Assembly: GCA_015655075.1 (NCBI GenBank)
Contig: JAATFT010000022.1
Location: forward strand, 24,106-88,105
Length of the DNA: 64,000 bases
DNA from: Clostridiales bacterium
Lineage (GTDB): Bacteria > Bacillota > Clostridia > Lachnospirales > Lachnospiraceae
Reading direction: 5' to 3'
The notes under the pieces were generated by a model. The model was not told where the DNA came from. It saw only the letters and a list, made by a program, of their open reading frames with translations, and ran no database searches. The position numbers were made by a program, and so were the translations under genes. Each line of letters starts with the position of its first letter. Position 1 is the first letter of the stretch. Below, piece after piece: positions 27,308 through 36,332 of this stretch.

Positions 27308-27336
27308 TTGACAATATAACGCACAAATGTTATAGT
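27308..27336 (+). promoter_or_regulatory. P-II promoter with embedded operator-like motif
   Basis: TTGACA (27308-27313), 17-bp spacer and TATAGT (27331-27336). The spacer holds AACGCACAAAT (27318-27328), the half-motif also seen after the promoters at 26548 and 47402. A protein bound there would block RNA polymerase. The ~140-nt leader that follows has no clear terminator. Confidence 0.6.
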
Positions 27337-27481
27337 AACAGCTATATAAAAGGAATGAAAACAAATGATTTAGGCAGATGGGACAGATTCGGCTGTTTTC
27401 CGTTATGTAAGCGTTTTTTTCCTGAGACTTCTGTTCTTTGGCAGGCAGCGGTGTTTCATTTTGAGATAGGAGGAATATGAT

Positions 27482-27826
27482 ATGAAAGAAATTACGATGT
27501 ACATCAAACCTGAAAAACTTGAGGTGGTAAAGAATATTCTGCATGAACAAGGCTGCGGCGGTATGTCGGTAATGAGCATAATGGGCTGCGGCATTCAGCT
27601 GGGTGAAACGAATCCGGTGAATTTTAAAGGGCTTAGGACCAATATTAACCTGATACCAAAGATTAAAATTGAAGTAGTTGTAAGGGATGAAATAGTAGAT
27701 AATATATTGTTGGAAATCAGGGAAAAAGTTGCTACGGGAACCGTTGGTGACGGTAAAGTAATTATTAAGAATGTGGAAGATGTAATGAGGATACGGACCG
27801 GTGAACGGGGAACGGATGCAATATAG
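27482..27826 (+). CDS. P-II family nitrogen regulator with atypical T-loop
   Basis: 114 residues. The core P-II fold is clear: ITMYIKPEKLEVVKNIL, LIPKIKIEVVVRDEIVDNIL and the B-loop ATGTVGDGKVII that binds ATP. The T-loop reads GCGIQLGETNPVNFKGLRT, with Phe where GlnB has the uridylylated Tyr51 and about two extra residues. It therefore cannot be uridylylated at that site and may bind other partners. It is not next to amtB. A degraded copy lies at 46384. Confidence 0.88.
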   Translation: MKEITMYIKPEKLEVVKNILHEQGCGGMSVMSIMGCGIQLGETNPVNFKGLRTNINLIPKIKIEVVVRDEIVDNILLEIREKVATGTVGDGKVIIKNVEDVMRIRTGERGTDAI

Positions 27827-27850
27827 AAAAATAATATTAAATTATGGCAA

Positions 27851-27880
27851 AGGAGCTGACGGTAATCGTCGGCTTATTTT
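27851..27880 (+). terminator. Terminator after the P-II gene
   Basis: GCTGACG and CGTCGGC pair around GTAAT and are followed by TTATTTTATTT. It ends the P-II transcript before the potABCD unit. Confidence 0.6.
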
Positions 27881-27884
27881 ATTT

Positions 27885-27982
27885 AATAGGAAATTCCGTC
27901 CAGAGTCTGGCAAGCCGAACTCTTTGTTCATTTGATAGGAAATTCACTTGTGATAGGAAATTCACCTGTGAAACTCTTTGTT
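27885..27982 (+). repeat. Short tandem repeats before potA
   Basis: GATAGGAAATTCACTTGT (27934-27951) is followed at once by GATAGGAAATTCACCTGT (27952-27969); a partial unit AATAGGAAATTCC lies at 27885. AACTCTTTGTTC occurs at 27918 and 27971. They could be binding sites for a regulator of the pot operon or just replication slippage. Confidence 0.5.
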
Positions 27983-28026
27983 CCCGGACAGGGATTTGAT
28001 AAAAGGCAGAATGGAGTGATAAACAT

Positions 28027-29157
28027 ATGGAGGAAAGAAGAGCGATTGTAGAAATTAAGAATGTAAACAAAATCTTTGGCGAAAATCATGTGGTACATGA
28101 TTTGGATCTGACAATTTATGAAGGAGAATTTCTGACAATGCTTGGCCCGTCCGGCTGCGGCAAAACGACTATATTAAGGATGATAGGCGGATTTGAAGAA
28201 CCCTCCGGCGGACAGATTTTGGTTGAGGGAGAAAGAGTGGAAGAAAAAGAACCCTTTGAGCGTAATGTAAACACGGTTTTTCAAAGCTATGCACTGTTCC
28301 CTCATATGGACATATTTAACAATGTTGCTTATGGCTTAAAAATGAAGAAAGTAAAAAAAGAAGAAATCAGCAGGCGGGTGAAAGAGATGCTTGCCCTGGT
28401 TCAGTTAAATGGTTTTGAAAAACGTTATCCCAGTCAGCTTTCAGGGGGACAGAAACAAAGGGTTGCCATAGCAAGGGCACTGATTAACCGGCCTAAAGTA
28501 CTGCTCTTAGATGAACCTCTTGGTGCCCTGGATTTAAAATTAAGAAAGGAAATGCAGCTGGAATTAAAAAATCTGCAGAAAAAGCTGGGAATCACCTTTG
28601 TATATGTAACCCATGACCAGGAAGAAGCACTGGCTATGAGTGACCGGATTGCCGTTATGAACCAGGGGTATTTAGACCAGCTTGACACACCGGAAAAGGT
28701 GTATGAAAAACCCGTTACCAGATTTGTTGCGGATTTTATCGGTGAATCCAACATCTTTGAGGCAACTATGTCCGAAATTACAGGGAATACGGCAAGTATC
28801 GGCTTAGAGGTCGGTTATGCCCTGGGTCTGGCGGAAGAAGGGGTCACCTATGCCCCTTCTGAAATGGTATATGCCTGTGTAAGGCCGGAAAAAGTTTTAT
28901 TTTCCCAGGAGACGATAGAGGGATTTAACATAAAAGGTGTTGTAAGGGAACAGATCTATGTGGGTAATATCATTAAGAGCAATGTAATTATTGCCAACGG
29001 GCAGACTGTTAAAATCAGCAGGCTTGATATTGATGAGGTACCTAAGGTCGGCGAAAGAATCAACCTCTACTGGAATTCGGATGATGTGGTAATTATGAAA
29101 TCCAGAGGGTATCAGATCCGCAGTGTAATTGAGAATGCCAGTTTGGGAGGTAATTAA
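28027..29157 (+). CDS. potA: Spermidine/putrescine ABC transporter ATPase PotA
   Basis: 376 residues. Walker A GPSGCGKTT, signature LSGGQKQR, Walker B VLLLDEPLGALD and the His loop VTHDQEEA define the ATPase; the C-terminal ~130 residues form a TOBE/regulatory domain. It energises polyamine uptake with PotB, PotC and PotD. It is directly followed by potB with no gap. Confidence 0.93.
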   Translation: MEERRAIVEIKNVNKIFGENHVVHDLDLTIYEGEFLTMLGPSGCGKTTILRMIGGFEEPSGGQILVEGERVEEKEPFERNVNTVFQSYALFPHMDIFNNVAYGLKMKKVKKEEISRRVKEMLALVQLNGFEKRYPSQLSGGQKQRVAIARALINRPKVLLLDEPLGALDLKLRKEMQLELKNLQKKLGITFVYVTHDQEEALAMSDRIAVMNQGYLDQLDTPEKVYEKPVTRFVADFIGESNIFEATMSEITGNTASIGLEVGYALGLAEEGVTYAPSEMVYACVRPEKVLFSQETIEGFNIKGVVREQIYVGNIIKSNVIIANGQTVKISRLDIDEVPKVGERINLYWNSDDVVIMKSRGYQIRSVIENASLGGN

Positions 29158-30027
29158 ATGAAAAAAAACTACAAGGCCAGGAATAAAACAATCCCTTTAT
29201 TGACCACGGTTTCCCCGGTTGCCGTATGGCTTATTTTACTGGTGGCGGCGCCTCTGCTGTATGTTTTATTTTTAAGCTTTTTATCTACGGACGGTTATAA
29301 TGTAGTATTTCGGTTTACTTTTGATAATTATAAGAACCTGATCAATCCTACCTATATGGAGATTTATGCCAACTCCTTCCTTATTGCTTTTTTTACAACC
29401 CTGATATGTATCCTGGCCGGTTATCCTTTTGCCTACCATATGGCTTTGGCAGGCAAAAAGAAGAAAGCCGTTATGATGGTAATGCTGATGGTTCCCTTTT
29501 GGACCAATTCCTTAATCCGTTTAAACGGCTGGAAAACTATTTTAGGCAAAACAGGATTTGTAAATACCCTGCTGCTAAATCTGGAAATGATCCATGAGCC
29601 GGTTGAAATCCTGTATACAAGGGGTGCCGTATTACTTGGAATGGTATACACATTAATTCCTTATATGATACTTCCGCTGTTTGCCTCCATCGATAAGCTG
29701 GACCGCAGCTTATTGGAGGCCTCCAATGATTTAGGTGCCAATAAGGTAAAGACCTTTCTCCATGTTACCTTACCCCTTACCTTTGCGGGAATATTTTCAG
29801 GCTCCATTATGATATTTATACCTTCCCTGGGGTATTTCTTTGTATCCGATATTATGGGCGGAGGTAAATCCCAGCTTATCGGAAATTTAATCGAAACACA
29901 GTTTAAAGCTGCGAATAACTGGCCTCTGGGTGCAAGCCTGTCCATGATGCTTATATTCTTAATCCTTATTATGGTTACCGTTTACAAGAAGAGCGGCGGT
30001 AATATGGAAGATCTGGGGGTGATGTAA
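29158..30027 (+). CDS. potB: Spermidine/putrescine ABC transporter permease PotB
   Basis: 289 residues with six membrane helices. The EAA motif that contacts PotA reads LLEASNDLGANKVKTFLHVTLPLT near residue 185. N-terminal residues are basic, then the first helix (PVAVWLILLVAAPLLYVLFLSF). It forms the membrane channel with PotC. Confidence 0.92.
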   Translation: MKKNYKARNKTIPLLTTVSPVAVWLILLVAAPLLYVLFLSFLSTDGYNVVFRFTFDNYKNLINPTYMEIYANSFLIAFFTTLICILAGYPFAYHMALAGKKKKAVMMVMLMVPFWTNSLIRLNGWKTILGKTGFVNTLLLNLEMIHEPVEILYTRGAVLLGMVYTLIPYMILPLFASIDKLDRSLLEASNDLGANKVKTFLHVTLPLTFAGIFSGSIMIFIPSLGYFFVSDIMGGGKSQLIGNLIETQFKAANNWPLGASLSMMLIFLILIMVTVYKKSGGNMEDLGVM

Positions 30028-30028
30028 A

Positions 30029-30823
30029 ATGAGAAACAGACGGAAAAAATTTGGCAGTGTGTTATCTAATATTTACAGTTATTTGGTTTATCTGTTTTTA
30101 TATCTGCCAATTTTTGTTGTTCTTTTATTCTCCTTTAATACTTCAAAGAGAAATATTGTATTTGAAGGTTTTACCTTTGAATGGTATTTAAGACTGCCGG
30201 ATAATGATTCTCTTTTAAATGCATACGGCAATACCCTTTTCGTCGGCTGCATCAGTACCGTTATCGCTACCGTAATCGGTACCCTGGCTTCCTATGGTAT
30301 GTCAAAATATAAATTCAAGGGAAAAGGCATTATTGACATACTGCTTTACATTCCGGTGGTTATTCCTGAAATTGTATTAGGCATATCCTTGTTAGCCATT
30401 TTTAATCTTTCCAATGTGCCTATGGGTTTAACTTCCTTAATCATAGCCCATGCCACCTTCAGCATTCCCTTTGTGGTATTTACGGTAAATGCCAGGCTGG
30501 CAGGTTTTGACCGTTCTGTTGAGGAAGCGGCAATGGATTTAGGAGCCGGCCGGCTGAAAACCTTCTTTACGGTAACCTTGCCCATTATTATGCCGGGGGT
30601 CATATCCGGAGCCTTTTTGGCCTTTACCTTATCCGTTGATGATATCATCATCAGCTTTTTTACAACGGGACCCGGCAGCAATACCTTTCCGCTAAAGGTT
30701 ATGGAGTTAACCAAAACGGGTGTTACCCCGGATGTATATGCACTTACCACCATTGTATTTATTGTTACCGTTGCGGTTACCTTCCTGTCCCAGAGGGATA
30801 AAAAGAAGCCTGTAAAAGGTTAA
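30029..30823 (+). CDS. potC: Spermidine/putrescine ABC transporter permease PotC
   Basis: 264 residues, six membrane helices. The EAA motif is VEEAAMDLGAGRLKTFFTVTLP, followed by FTLSVDDIIISFFTTG, a stretch typical of PotC. It follows potB by one base and precedes the binding-protein gene by 90 bp. Confidence 0.92.
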   Translation: MRNRRKKFGSVLSNIYSYLVYLFLYLPIFVVLLFSFNTSKRNIVFEGFTFEWYLRLPDNDSLLNAYGNTLFVGCISTVIATVIGTLASYGMSKYKFKGKGIIDILLYIPVVIPEIVLGISLLAIFNLSNVPMGLTSLIIAHATFSIPFVVFTVNARLAGFDRSVEEAAMDLGAGRLKTFFTVTLPIIMPGVISGAFLAFTLSVDDIIISFFTTGPGSNTFPLKVMELTKTGVTPDVYALTTIVFIVTVAVTFLSQRDKKKPVKG

Positions 30824-30913
30824 GTTAAAAAATAAAAAGGTATTATTTGGGGAATTAAGACAGTTTGTGATTCATATAAAAACAAATTTATGACTAAGAA
30901 AGGAAGAGAGTTT

Positions 30914-31966
30914 ATGAAAAGAGGAAAAGTAATATTATTAACGGCCGTTGCGGCCGTATTGTTGTCAGGGCTTGCCGCCTGCGGCGGGACCCAGAAAAAC
31001 GGGACACTGAATTTGTTTATATGGACGGAGTACATACCGGATTCCGTCATTGAAGGTTTTGAGAAGGAAACCGGGATCGACGTACAGATGCAGACCTTTT
31101 CCAGCAACGAAGAAATGCTTGCCAAGGTTCAGGGAAGTAACCCGGGAGCTTACGATATTGTGGTGCCAAGTGATTATATGGTGGAAAATATGATTTCCCA
31201 GGATATATTACTGGAAATGGATGAATCCCAATTAACCAATTTAGGAAATCTGGATCCTGCTTATTTAAATCCAAGCTATGATCCGGAGAGCAAATATTCG
31301 ATTCCTTACATGGGAGGCGCGGGTGTAATCGTCTACAATAAGAATATGGTGGAAGAGGGGGCTGATTTCACGGATTATGATGAACTGTTTAAGACGGTCT
31401 ATAATAATTCCATGGTAGTATTGGATGACTTCAGGTCTATTGTAGGAATTACGGCTCTTAGCATGGGTTATGACTTTAATGAAACCGATGAAACCAAATT
31501 AGGGGAAGTAAAAGAAAAAATGCTTACCCTAAAGCCTAATATTAAGAGTTTTGACAGCGATTCCCCAAAGACCTTAATGATTACGGAAGAGACGGCCGTG
31601 GGCCTTATGTGGAGCGGAGAAGCCGCCCTGGCTTTATCAGAGAATGAAAATCTGGACATTGCATTTCCGGAAAAAGGCATGTATTTATTCTTAGATAATT
31701 TATGTATCACAAAAGATGCGAAAAATGCGGACAATGCTTATAAATTCATCGACTATGTATTAAAAGCGGAGGTTAATAAAGAAATTTCAACGGAATTCCC
31801 GTACCTGAATCCAAACTCGGCCGGAGTTGCATTAATGGAGGATGCCTATAAAAACAATAAAGCAATTGTAATACCTCCGGAAGAAATTGCCAAGGGATAT
31901 TACGTTAAGAACATTGGTAAAACAGTTGATTTATACAGTGAAATATGGGCTGAATTTACAAAATAA
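30914..31966 (+). CDS. potD: Spermidine/putrescine-binding lipoprotein PotD
   Basis: 350 residues. A signal peptide with lipobox LAAC (about residue 20) precedes a type II binding fold: LNLFIWTEYIPDSVIEGFEKE, YDIVVPSDYMVENM, YSIPYMGGAGVIVYN. It captures polyamine outside the membrane. The ATG at 30914 follows AAGGAAGAGAG; the frame is open from 30890. Substrate choice between putrescine and spermidine cannot be read, but the next two genes favour putrescine. Confidence 0.9.
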   Translation: MKRGKVILLTAVAAVLLSGLAACGGTQKNGTLNLFIWTEYIPDSVIEGFEKETGIDVQMQTFSSNEEMLAKVQGSNPGAYDIVVPSDYMVENMISQDILLEMDESQLTNLGNLDPAYLNPSYDPESKYSIPYMGGAGVIVYNKNMVEEGADFTDYDELFKTVYNNSMVVLDDFRSIVGITALSMGYDFNETDETKLGEVKEKMLTLKPNIKSFDSDSPKTLMITEETAVGLMWSGEAALALSENENLDIAFPEKGMYLFLDNLCITKDAKNADNAYKFIDYVLKAEVNKEISTEFPYLNPNSAGVALMEDAYKNNKAIVIPPEEIAKGYYVKNIGKTVDLYSEIWAEFTK

Positions 31967-31982
31967 AAGGAGTATAGAAATC

Positions 31983-33338
31983 ATGACAAAAAAAGAAAAC
32001 GTAATTAAAGACCTGGAAAGAGTAATTAAGATCATTCACAGTGATGAATTAAGTGAAGAAGAGAAGAAGCAGATAACCCAGGAAACTGTGGAATACTTTG
32101 ACACTTATGTCAGTCCCGGATGGTTAAAATACAGGAAATCCGTATCCACCAATGCAGCCGTAGTGGAATGGAAGGATTATGGTGCATACTGCACCGGCCT
32201 TTACGGAGAAGAATTCATAGACTGCCTGGGCGGGTTTGGTATCTATACCTGCGGTCACAGAAATCCTGAAATAATCGAAACCGTAAAGGCACAGCTTGAC
32301 CATCAGGCACTTCATTCCCAGGAGCTGCTGGATCCCTTAAGAGGGTATCTGGCAAAAGCAGTGGCAGACATTACGCCGGGTGACCTTGAAAAATGTTTTT
32401 TTACCAACGGCGGCGCAGAAGCGGTGGAAATGGCATTGAAATTAGCCAGAATCGCAACGGGGGGAAAATGGTTTATTTCTACCGTAGGAGCTTTCCATGG
32501 CAAATCCATGGGAGCCGTATCCATGGGGGGTAAAAGTACCTACCGTGTGCCTTATACGCCAATGGTGCAGCAGGTCCAGCATGTGGAATACGGAAATGCC
32601 GAAGATATCCGGAAAGCAGTCCGTAACTTAATAGCAGTAGGCGAATCCGTAGCGGCCGTGATTTTGGAACCCATTCAGGGGGAAGCCGGTATTATTATAC
32701 CACCGGCCGGTTACTTAAAGGAAGTCAGGAAAATTTGCGATGAATACGGCGTTGCCTTAATCTTTGATGAAATCCAGACCGGAATGGGCAGAACCGGTAC
32801 CATGTTCCGCTGTGAGGCAGAAGGAGTGACTCCGGATATCCTTACCTTTGGCAAAGCTTTTGGAGGCGGTATAATGCCCATAACCGGCATTATATGCAGA
32901 CCTCATATGTGGACGGAGGAACTGATTGAAAATCCATGGCTCCTTGGTTCGCCCACCTTCGGAGGCAACCCTCTGGCCTGCTCCGCAGCCATAGCAACGA
33001 TAAAATACATGCTGGAAAATGATGTTCCCAAGCAGTGTGCGGAAAAAGGCGGATATTTATTAGCCGGATTAAAGAGGCTGAAAGATAAATTCCCCGGTGT
33101 TATTTCCGATGTCCGCGGTGCCGGCTTAATGATCGGTCTGGAATTTGTTAAAAGTGAGGTGGGATACTCCGTTGCCAAGGGTATGTTTGCAAGAAGGGTT
33201 ATGACGGCAGGAACTTTAGTCAATGCAAAATGCATCCGTTTTGAACCGGCGGCCGTCATCAGTTACGAAGATATGGATAAGGTTCTGTCCAGAATGGAAG
33301 AAGCAATTGCTGATACGAAGGAAGAGTTTGAGTTATAG
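31983..33338 (+). CDS. Class III aminotransferase, probable putrescine aminotransferase
   Basis: 451 residues. FTNGGAEAVEMALKLAR, LIFDEIQTGMGRTG and LTFGKAFGGGIMPI (with the PLP Lys) are class III motifs, and the N-terminal ~60-residue extension resembles PatA/YgjG. By context it turns putrescine and 2-oxoglutarate into 4-aminobutanal and glutamate. Acetylornithine or other diamine substrates are possible. ATG 31983 follows AAAAGGAG, 16 bp after potD. Confidence 0.85.
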   Translation: MTKKENVIKDLERVIKIIHSDELSEEEKKQITQETVEYFDTYVSPGWLKYRKSVSTNAAVVEWKDYGAYCTGLYGEEFIDCLGGFGIYTCGHRNPEIIETVKAQLDHQALHSQELLDPLRGYLAKAVADITPGDLEKCFFTNGGAEAVEMALKLARIATGGKWFISTVGAFHGKSMGAVSMGGKSTYRVPYTPMVQQVQHVEYGNAEDIRKAVRNLIAVGESVAAVILEPIQGEAGIIIPPAGYLKEVRKICDEYGVALIFDEIQTGMGRTGTMFRCEAEGVTPDILTFGKAFGGGIMPITGIICRPHMWTEELIENPWLLGSPTFGGNPLACSAAIATIKYMLENDVPKQCAEKGGYLLAGLKRLKDKFPGVISDVRGAGLMIGLEFVKSEVGYSVAKGMFARRVMTAGTLVNAKCIRFEPAAVISYEDMDKVLSRMEEAIADTKEEFEL

Positions 33339-33438
33339 ATATCATGATAAAAAATAAAAATAGTATCGATTCAGTCGATCCGGGAGATCCGGAAATAATT
33401 TAGTATTTTAATGCTGCGGATAATTAAGAAATAGAAAT

Positions 33439-33590
33439 GAGTACTCTCGAAAACTCCCCTGTACGCATCTTTGCGGCTGATTTTTCGCCGGCTGCACACA
33501 AATTTAATCCACGTACGCCTCATAAATTTGCGTATATCTGACAAAAAATCATCTCACAAATCTGCATACAAAGAGTTTCCGGGAGTGCTC
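33439..33590 (-). repeat. MITE-like repeat family B, copy 1
   Basis: Ends GAGTACTCTCGAAAACTC and GAGTTTCCGGGAGTGCTC are inverted repeats; inside are ACAAATTTAAT, CGTACG and GGCTGATTTTTCGCCGGC. A reverse-oriented copy of similar size lies at 53941-54104. No coding capacity. It ends ~15 bp before the aldehyde dehydrogenase ribosome site. Confidence 0.75.
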
Positions 33591-33616
33591 AGAAAATTAG
33601 AATGGAGGAAGCTGCT

Positions 33617-35101
33617 ATGGTAATTAAGAATAATTATATTAATGGTGAATGGGTTCCTGCCCTGTCCGGTAAAACAAGAAAAGTAATTAATCCTGCCAAT
33701 GGTGAAGTAATTGCAGAAACGGCAGAAGGCAATGCAGAGGATGCCGTACTGGCAATTGGGGCCGCGAGGAAAGCCTTCTATGGTAAGGGTGAATGGAGGC
33801 GGATGAGCGCCCAGAGCCGCTCTGATATACTGTTAAAAATTGCAGATGAGATGGATGCAAGAAGGGACGAATTAGCCAGAACCGATACCCTGGATAACGG
33901 AAAACCGCTGCGTGAAGCGGAGGGGGATATTGATGACGCGATCCACTGTTTCCGCTATTATGCGGGCATGATTAAGGCTCCTTACGGCGGTGTATATGAC
34001 GTAAGCGATGCTTTCGGGCCTATGCACTCCTATACCATCCATGAACCGGTAGGTGTATGCGGGCAGATTACCCCGTGGAATTACCCGTTATTGATGGCAG
34101 TGTGGAAAATTGCACCTGCCCTGGCGGCCGGTAACAGTATTGTATTTAAACCAAGTTCCCTTACCCCTTTATCTTCCGTATTATTGTTTGAAATCCTGGA
34201 TCATGCCGGTTTACCGAAAGGAACCGTCAATCTGGTCATGGGCTCCGGGGCTTTAGTAGGCCGGGAGATAGCTAAAAACCATGATGTTGACATGGTGACC
34301 TTTACCGGCAGTACGCAAGTAGGCAGGGAGATAGCCAAGGCAGCAGTAGGTAACTTAAAAAAGGTGGGTTTAGAGTTAGGCGGCAAATCTCCTAATGTCA
34401 TATTTGCAGATGCAGATCTGGAGGGCGCAGTTGAATGGGCTATGATAGGTATTTTCTTTAACCAGGGCGAAGTGTGTTCAGCCGGTTCCAGAATTATAAT
34501 TGAAGAAAGTATCAAAGATAAATTTGTTGCAAGGCTTGCAGAACGTGGGAATGGAATGACCTTGGGCAATGGGCTTGACAATCCGGATATGGGGCCTTTG
34601 GTATCGGAAGAACATATGAATACGGTACTTCATTATATAGAAACGGCAAAAAAAGAAGGGGCAGTCTGTGTATGCGGCGGTTACCGGTATACCGAAAGGG
34701 AATGTGCCGCAGGTTATTATGTAAGACCGACTGTTTTTGATAACTGTACTCCGGATATGACCATTGTAAAAGAAGAAGTGTTCGGCCCGGTTGTAACCAT
34801 TCAGACCTTTAAAACAGAAGAAGAAGCGGTTAATTTAGCCAATGATACCATATACGGCCTTGCAGGTGCTGTTTTTACTGCGGATGGAGCAAGGGCTTTA
34901 CGTGTGGTAAAGGAAATAAGGGCCGGAATCACCTGGATTAACTGTTATAACCCAACCTTTAACGAAGCCCCGTGGGGAGGCTATAAGATGAGCGGTTACG
35001 GCAGGGAACTGGGAATCCATGGCCTGGAAGAATATCAGGAGATAAAACAGGTTAATATTAACCTGTCACCGGGAACTATCGGCTGGTATGAAGAAAGATA
35101 G
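33617..35101 (+). CDS. Aldehyde dehydrogenase, probable 4-aminobutanal dehydrogenase
   Basis: 494 residues. ITPWNYPLLMAVWKIAPALAAG and FTGSTQVGREI (NAD site), LELGGKSPNVIF (catalytic Glu) and NQGEVCSAGSR (nucleophile Cys) are complete. By neighbourhood it oxidises 4-aminobutanal to GABA; betaine-aldehyde dehydrogenases look much the same. ATG 33617 follows ATGGAGGAAG; the in-frame ATG at 33602 is inside that site. Confidence 0.88.
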   Translation: MVIKNNYINGEWVPALSGKTRKVINPANGEVIAETAEGNAEDAVLAIGAARKAFYGKGEWRRMSAQSRSDILLKIADEMDARRDELARTDTLDNGKPLREAEGDIDDAIHCFRYYAGMIKAPYGGVYDVSDAFGPMHSYTIHEPVGVCGQITPWNYPLLMAVWKIAPALAAGNSIVFKPSSLTPLSSVLLFEILDHAGLPKGTVNLVMGSGALVGREIAKNHDVDMVTFTGSTQVGREIAKAAVGNLKKVGLELGGKSPNVIFADADLEGAVEWAMIGIFFNQGEVCSAGSRIIIEESIKDKFVARLAERGNGMTLGNGLDNPDMGPLVSEEHMNTVLHYIETAKKEGAVCVCGGYRYTERECAAGYYVRPTVFDNCTPDMTIVKEEVFGPVVTIQTFKTEEEAVNLANDTIYGLAGAVFTADGARALRVVKEIRAGITWINCYNPTFNEAPWGGYKMSGYGRELGIHGLEEYQEIKQVNINLSPGTIGWYEER

Positions 35102-35278
35102 AACAGTACCTTAAGCGGCCGGGAAGATGGCAGTATTCATTACTGACCGAATTCCGGCAGGGGCTGTATAGAGTCAATTTTCTTTCCGTCAATTTCATTT
35201 ATTTTATATTTATTTAGAAACATAAAGATAAAGAGAGCATGAGAAATTAGTACTAAGTTGTGGGCGGCAGGTAAAAAC

Positions 35279-35319
35279 AATGCCTGTAAATATGCTATTT
35301 ATGCATATTTACAGGCATT
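35279..35319 (+). terminator. Strong terminator after the putrescine genes
   Basis: AATGCCTGTAAATATGC (35279-35295) and its complement (35303-35319) form a 17-bp stem with a 7-base loop, then TTTTCAAGGGTTTTT. The region 35102-35278 before it holds no gene I can support. Confidence 0.8.
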
Positions 35320-35347
35320 TTCAAGGGTTTTTCAAGGTAAAAATATG

Positions 35348-35375
35348 TTGACAAATAGATTAATTTGTCTAAAAT
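35348..35375 (+). promoter_or_regulatory. Sigma-A-type promoter before motA
   Basis: TTGACA (35348-35353), 16-bp spacer and TAAAAT (35370-35375). No sigma-D motility promoter was seen before motA. The transcript would have a ~175-nt leader with no recognisable structure. Confidence 0.5.
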
Positions 35376-35555
35376 AGTAATAGGTATCCTGTTTATTATT
35401 ACAGGATGATGGATAAATATGTAGAAAGCTGCTCTATATTTAGAAGTAATAAATATGAATTAGAAGTAGTAATTTGAAATATGAAATATTTTCAGGATAA
35501 GAATTTTTGGTTATTTTAAAGGATTGGGATTAGAAATTACAAAGGAGCTGCATGT

Positions 35556-36332
35556 ATGGATATTACTATAATTATTAGCATAATATTAGCTTTTGCATCG
35601 TTGATTGTCGCATTTATTTTTGAGGGAGGTGAACCGTCAGCCCTGTTACAGCCCACTGCCGCACTGATTGTTTTCGGAGGAACCTTTGGAGCGGTGGGTA
35701 TATCTTTTCAAGTGTCGGTATTGGCTAAAATACCCAAGGTGGTTTCAATTGCGTTTAAAAAACATAAACAGGATAGAAGACAGATTATAAACACCTTCTA
35801 TAAGATATCCAACATGGCAAGAACAAGCGGCCTGTTATCTCTGGAAACAGAAATTCAAAACGATACCTATGATAAATTTATCGTAGAGGGAATTCAACTG
35901 GTAATGGACGGAACGGATCCTGAAATCATTAAAAAAACTCTGGAAAATAAAGTTGATAATATGGAATACCGCCATTCAAAGGGAATAGCGGTTTTCGAGG
36001 CTGCCGGCGGTTTTGGGCCGACCATGGGTGTTCTCGGTACGGTTATGGGACTGGTGCACGTATTAGGTAATTTAAGCAATCCAGATGAACTTGGACCCCA
36101 GATAGCGGTTGCATTTATAGCAACCTTATATGGTGTGGGTTCCGCCAACCTTTTATGGCTTCCGCTGGCAAATAAATTAAAAGTATTGGATATGGACGAA
36201 ATTGTAACAAAGAACATGATGGTGGATGGTATTTTAATGGTTCAGGAAGGCGGCAATCCGGCGTTGATCGTAGAAAGGCTGAAAGGGTACTTAGATGATG
36301 AAAAAGAAGGAGAAGAAACCGGAGAACAGTGA
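35556..36332 (+). CDS. motA: Flagellar motor stator protein MotA
   Basis: 258 residues with four membrane helices: two near the N-terminus, then a ~100-residue cytoplasmic loop (ISNMARTSGLLSLETEI), then FEAAGGFGPTMGVLGTVMGLVHVLGNL and a last helix IAVAFIATLYGVGSANLLWLPLANKL. It forms the ion channel of the stator with MotB. The gene overlaps motB by 38 bp. No flagellar genes are nearby. Confidence 0.93.
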   Translation: MDITIIISIILAFASLIVAFIFEGGEPSALLQPTAALIVFGGTFGAVGISFQVSVLAKIPKVVSIAFKKHKQDRRQIINTFYKISNMARTSGLLSLETEIQNDTYDKFIVEGIQLVMDGTDPEIIKKTLENKVDNMEYRHSKGIAVFEAAGGFGPTMGVLGTVMGLVHVLGNLSNPDELGPQIAVAFIATLYGVGSANLLWLPLANKLKVLDMDEIVTKNMMVDGILMVQEGGNPALIVERLKGYLDDEKEGEETGEQ

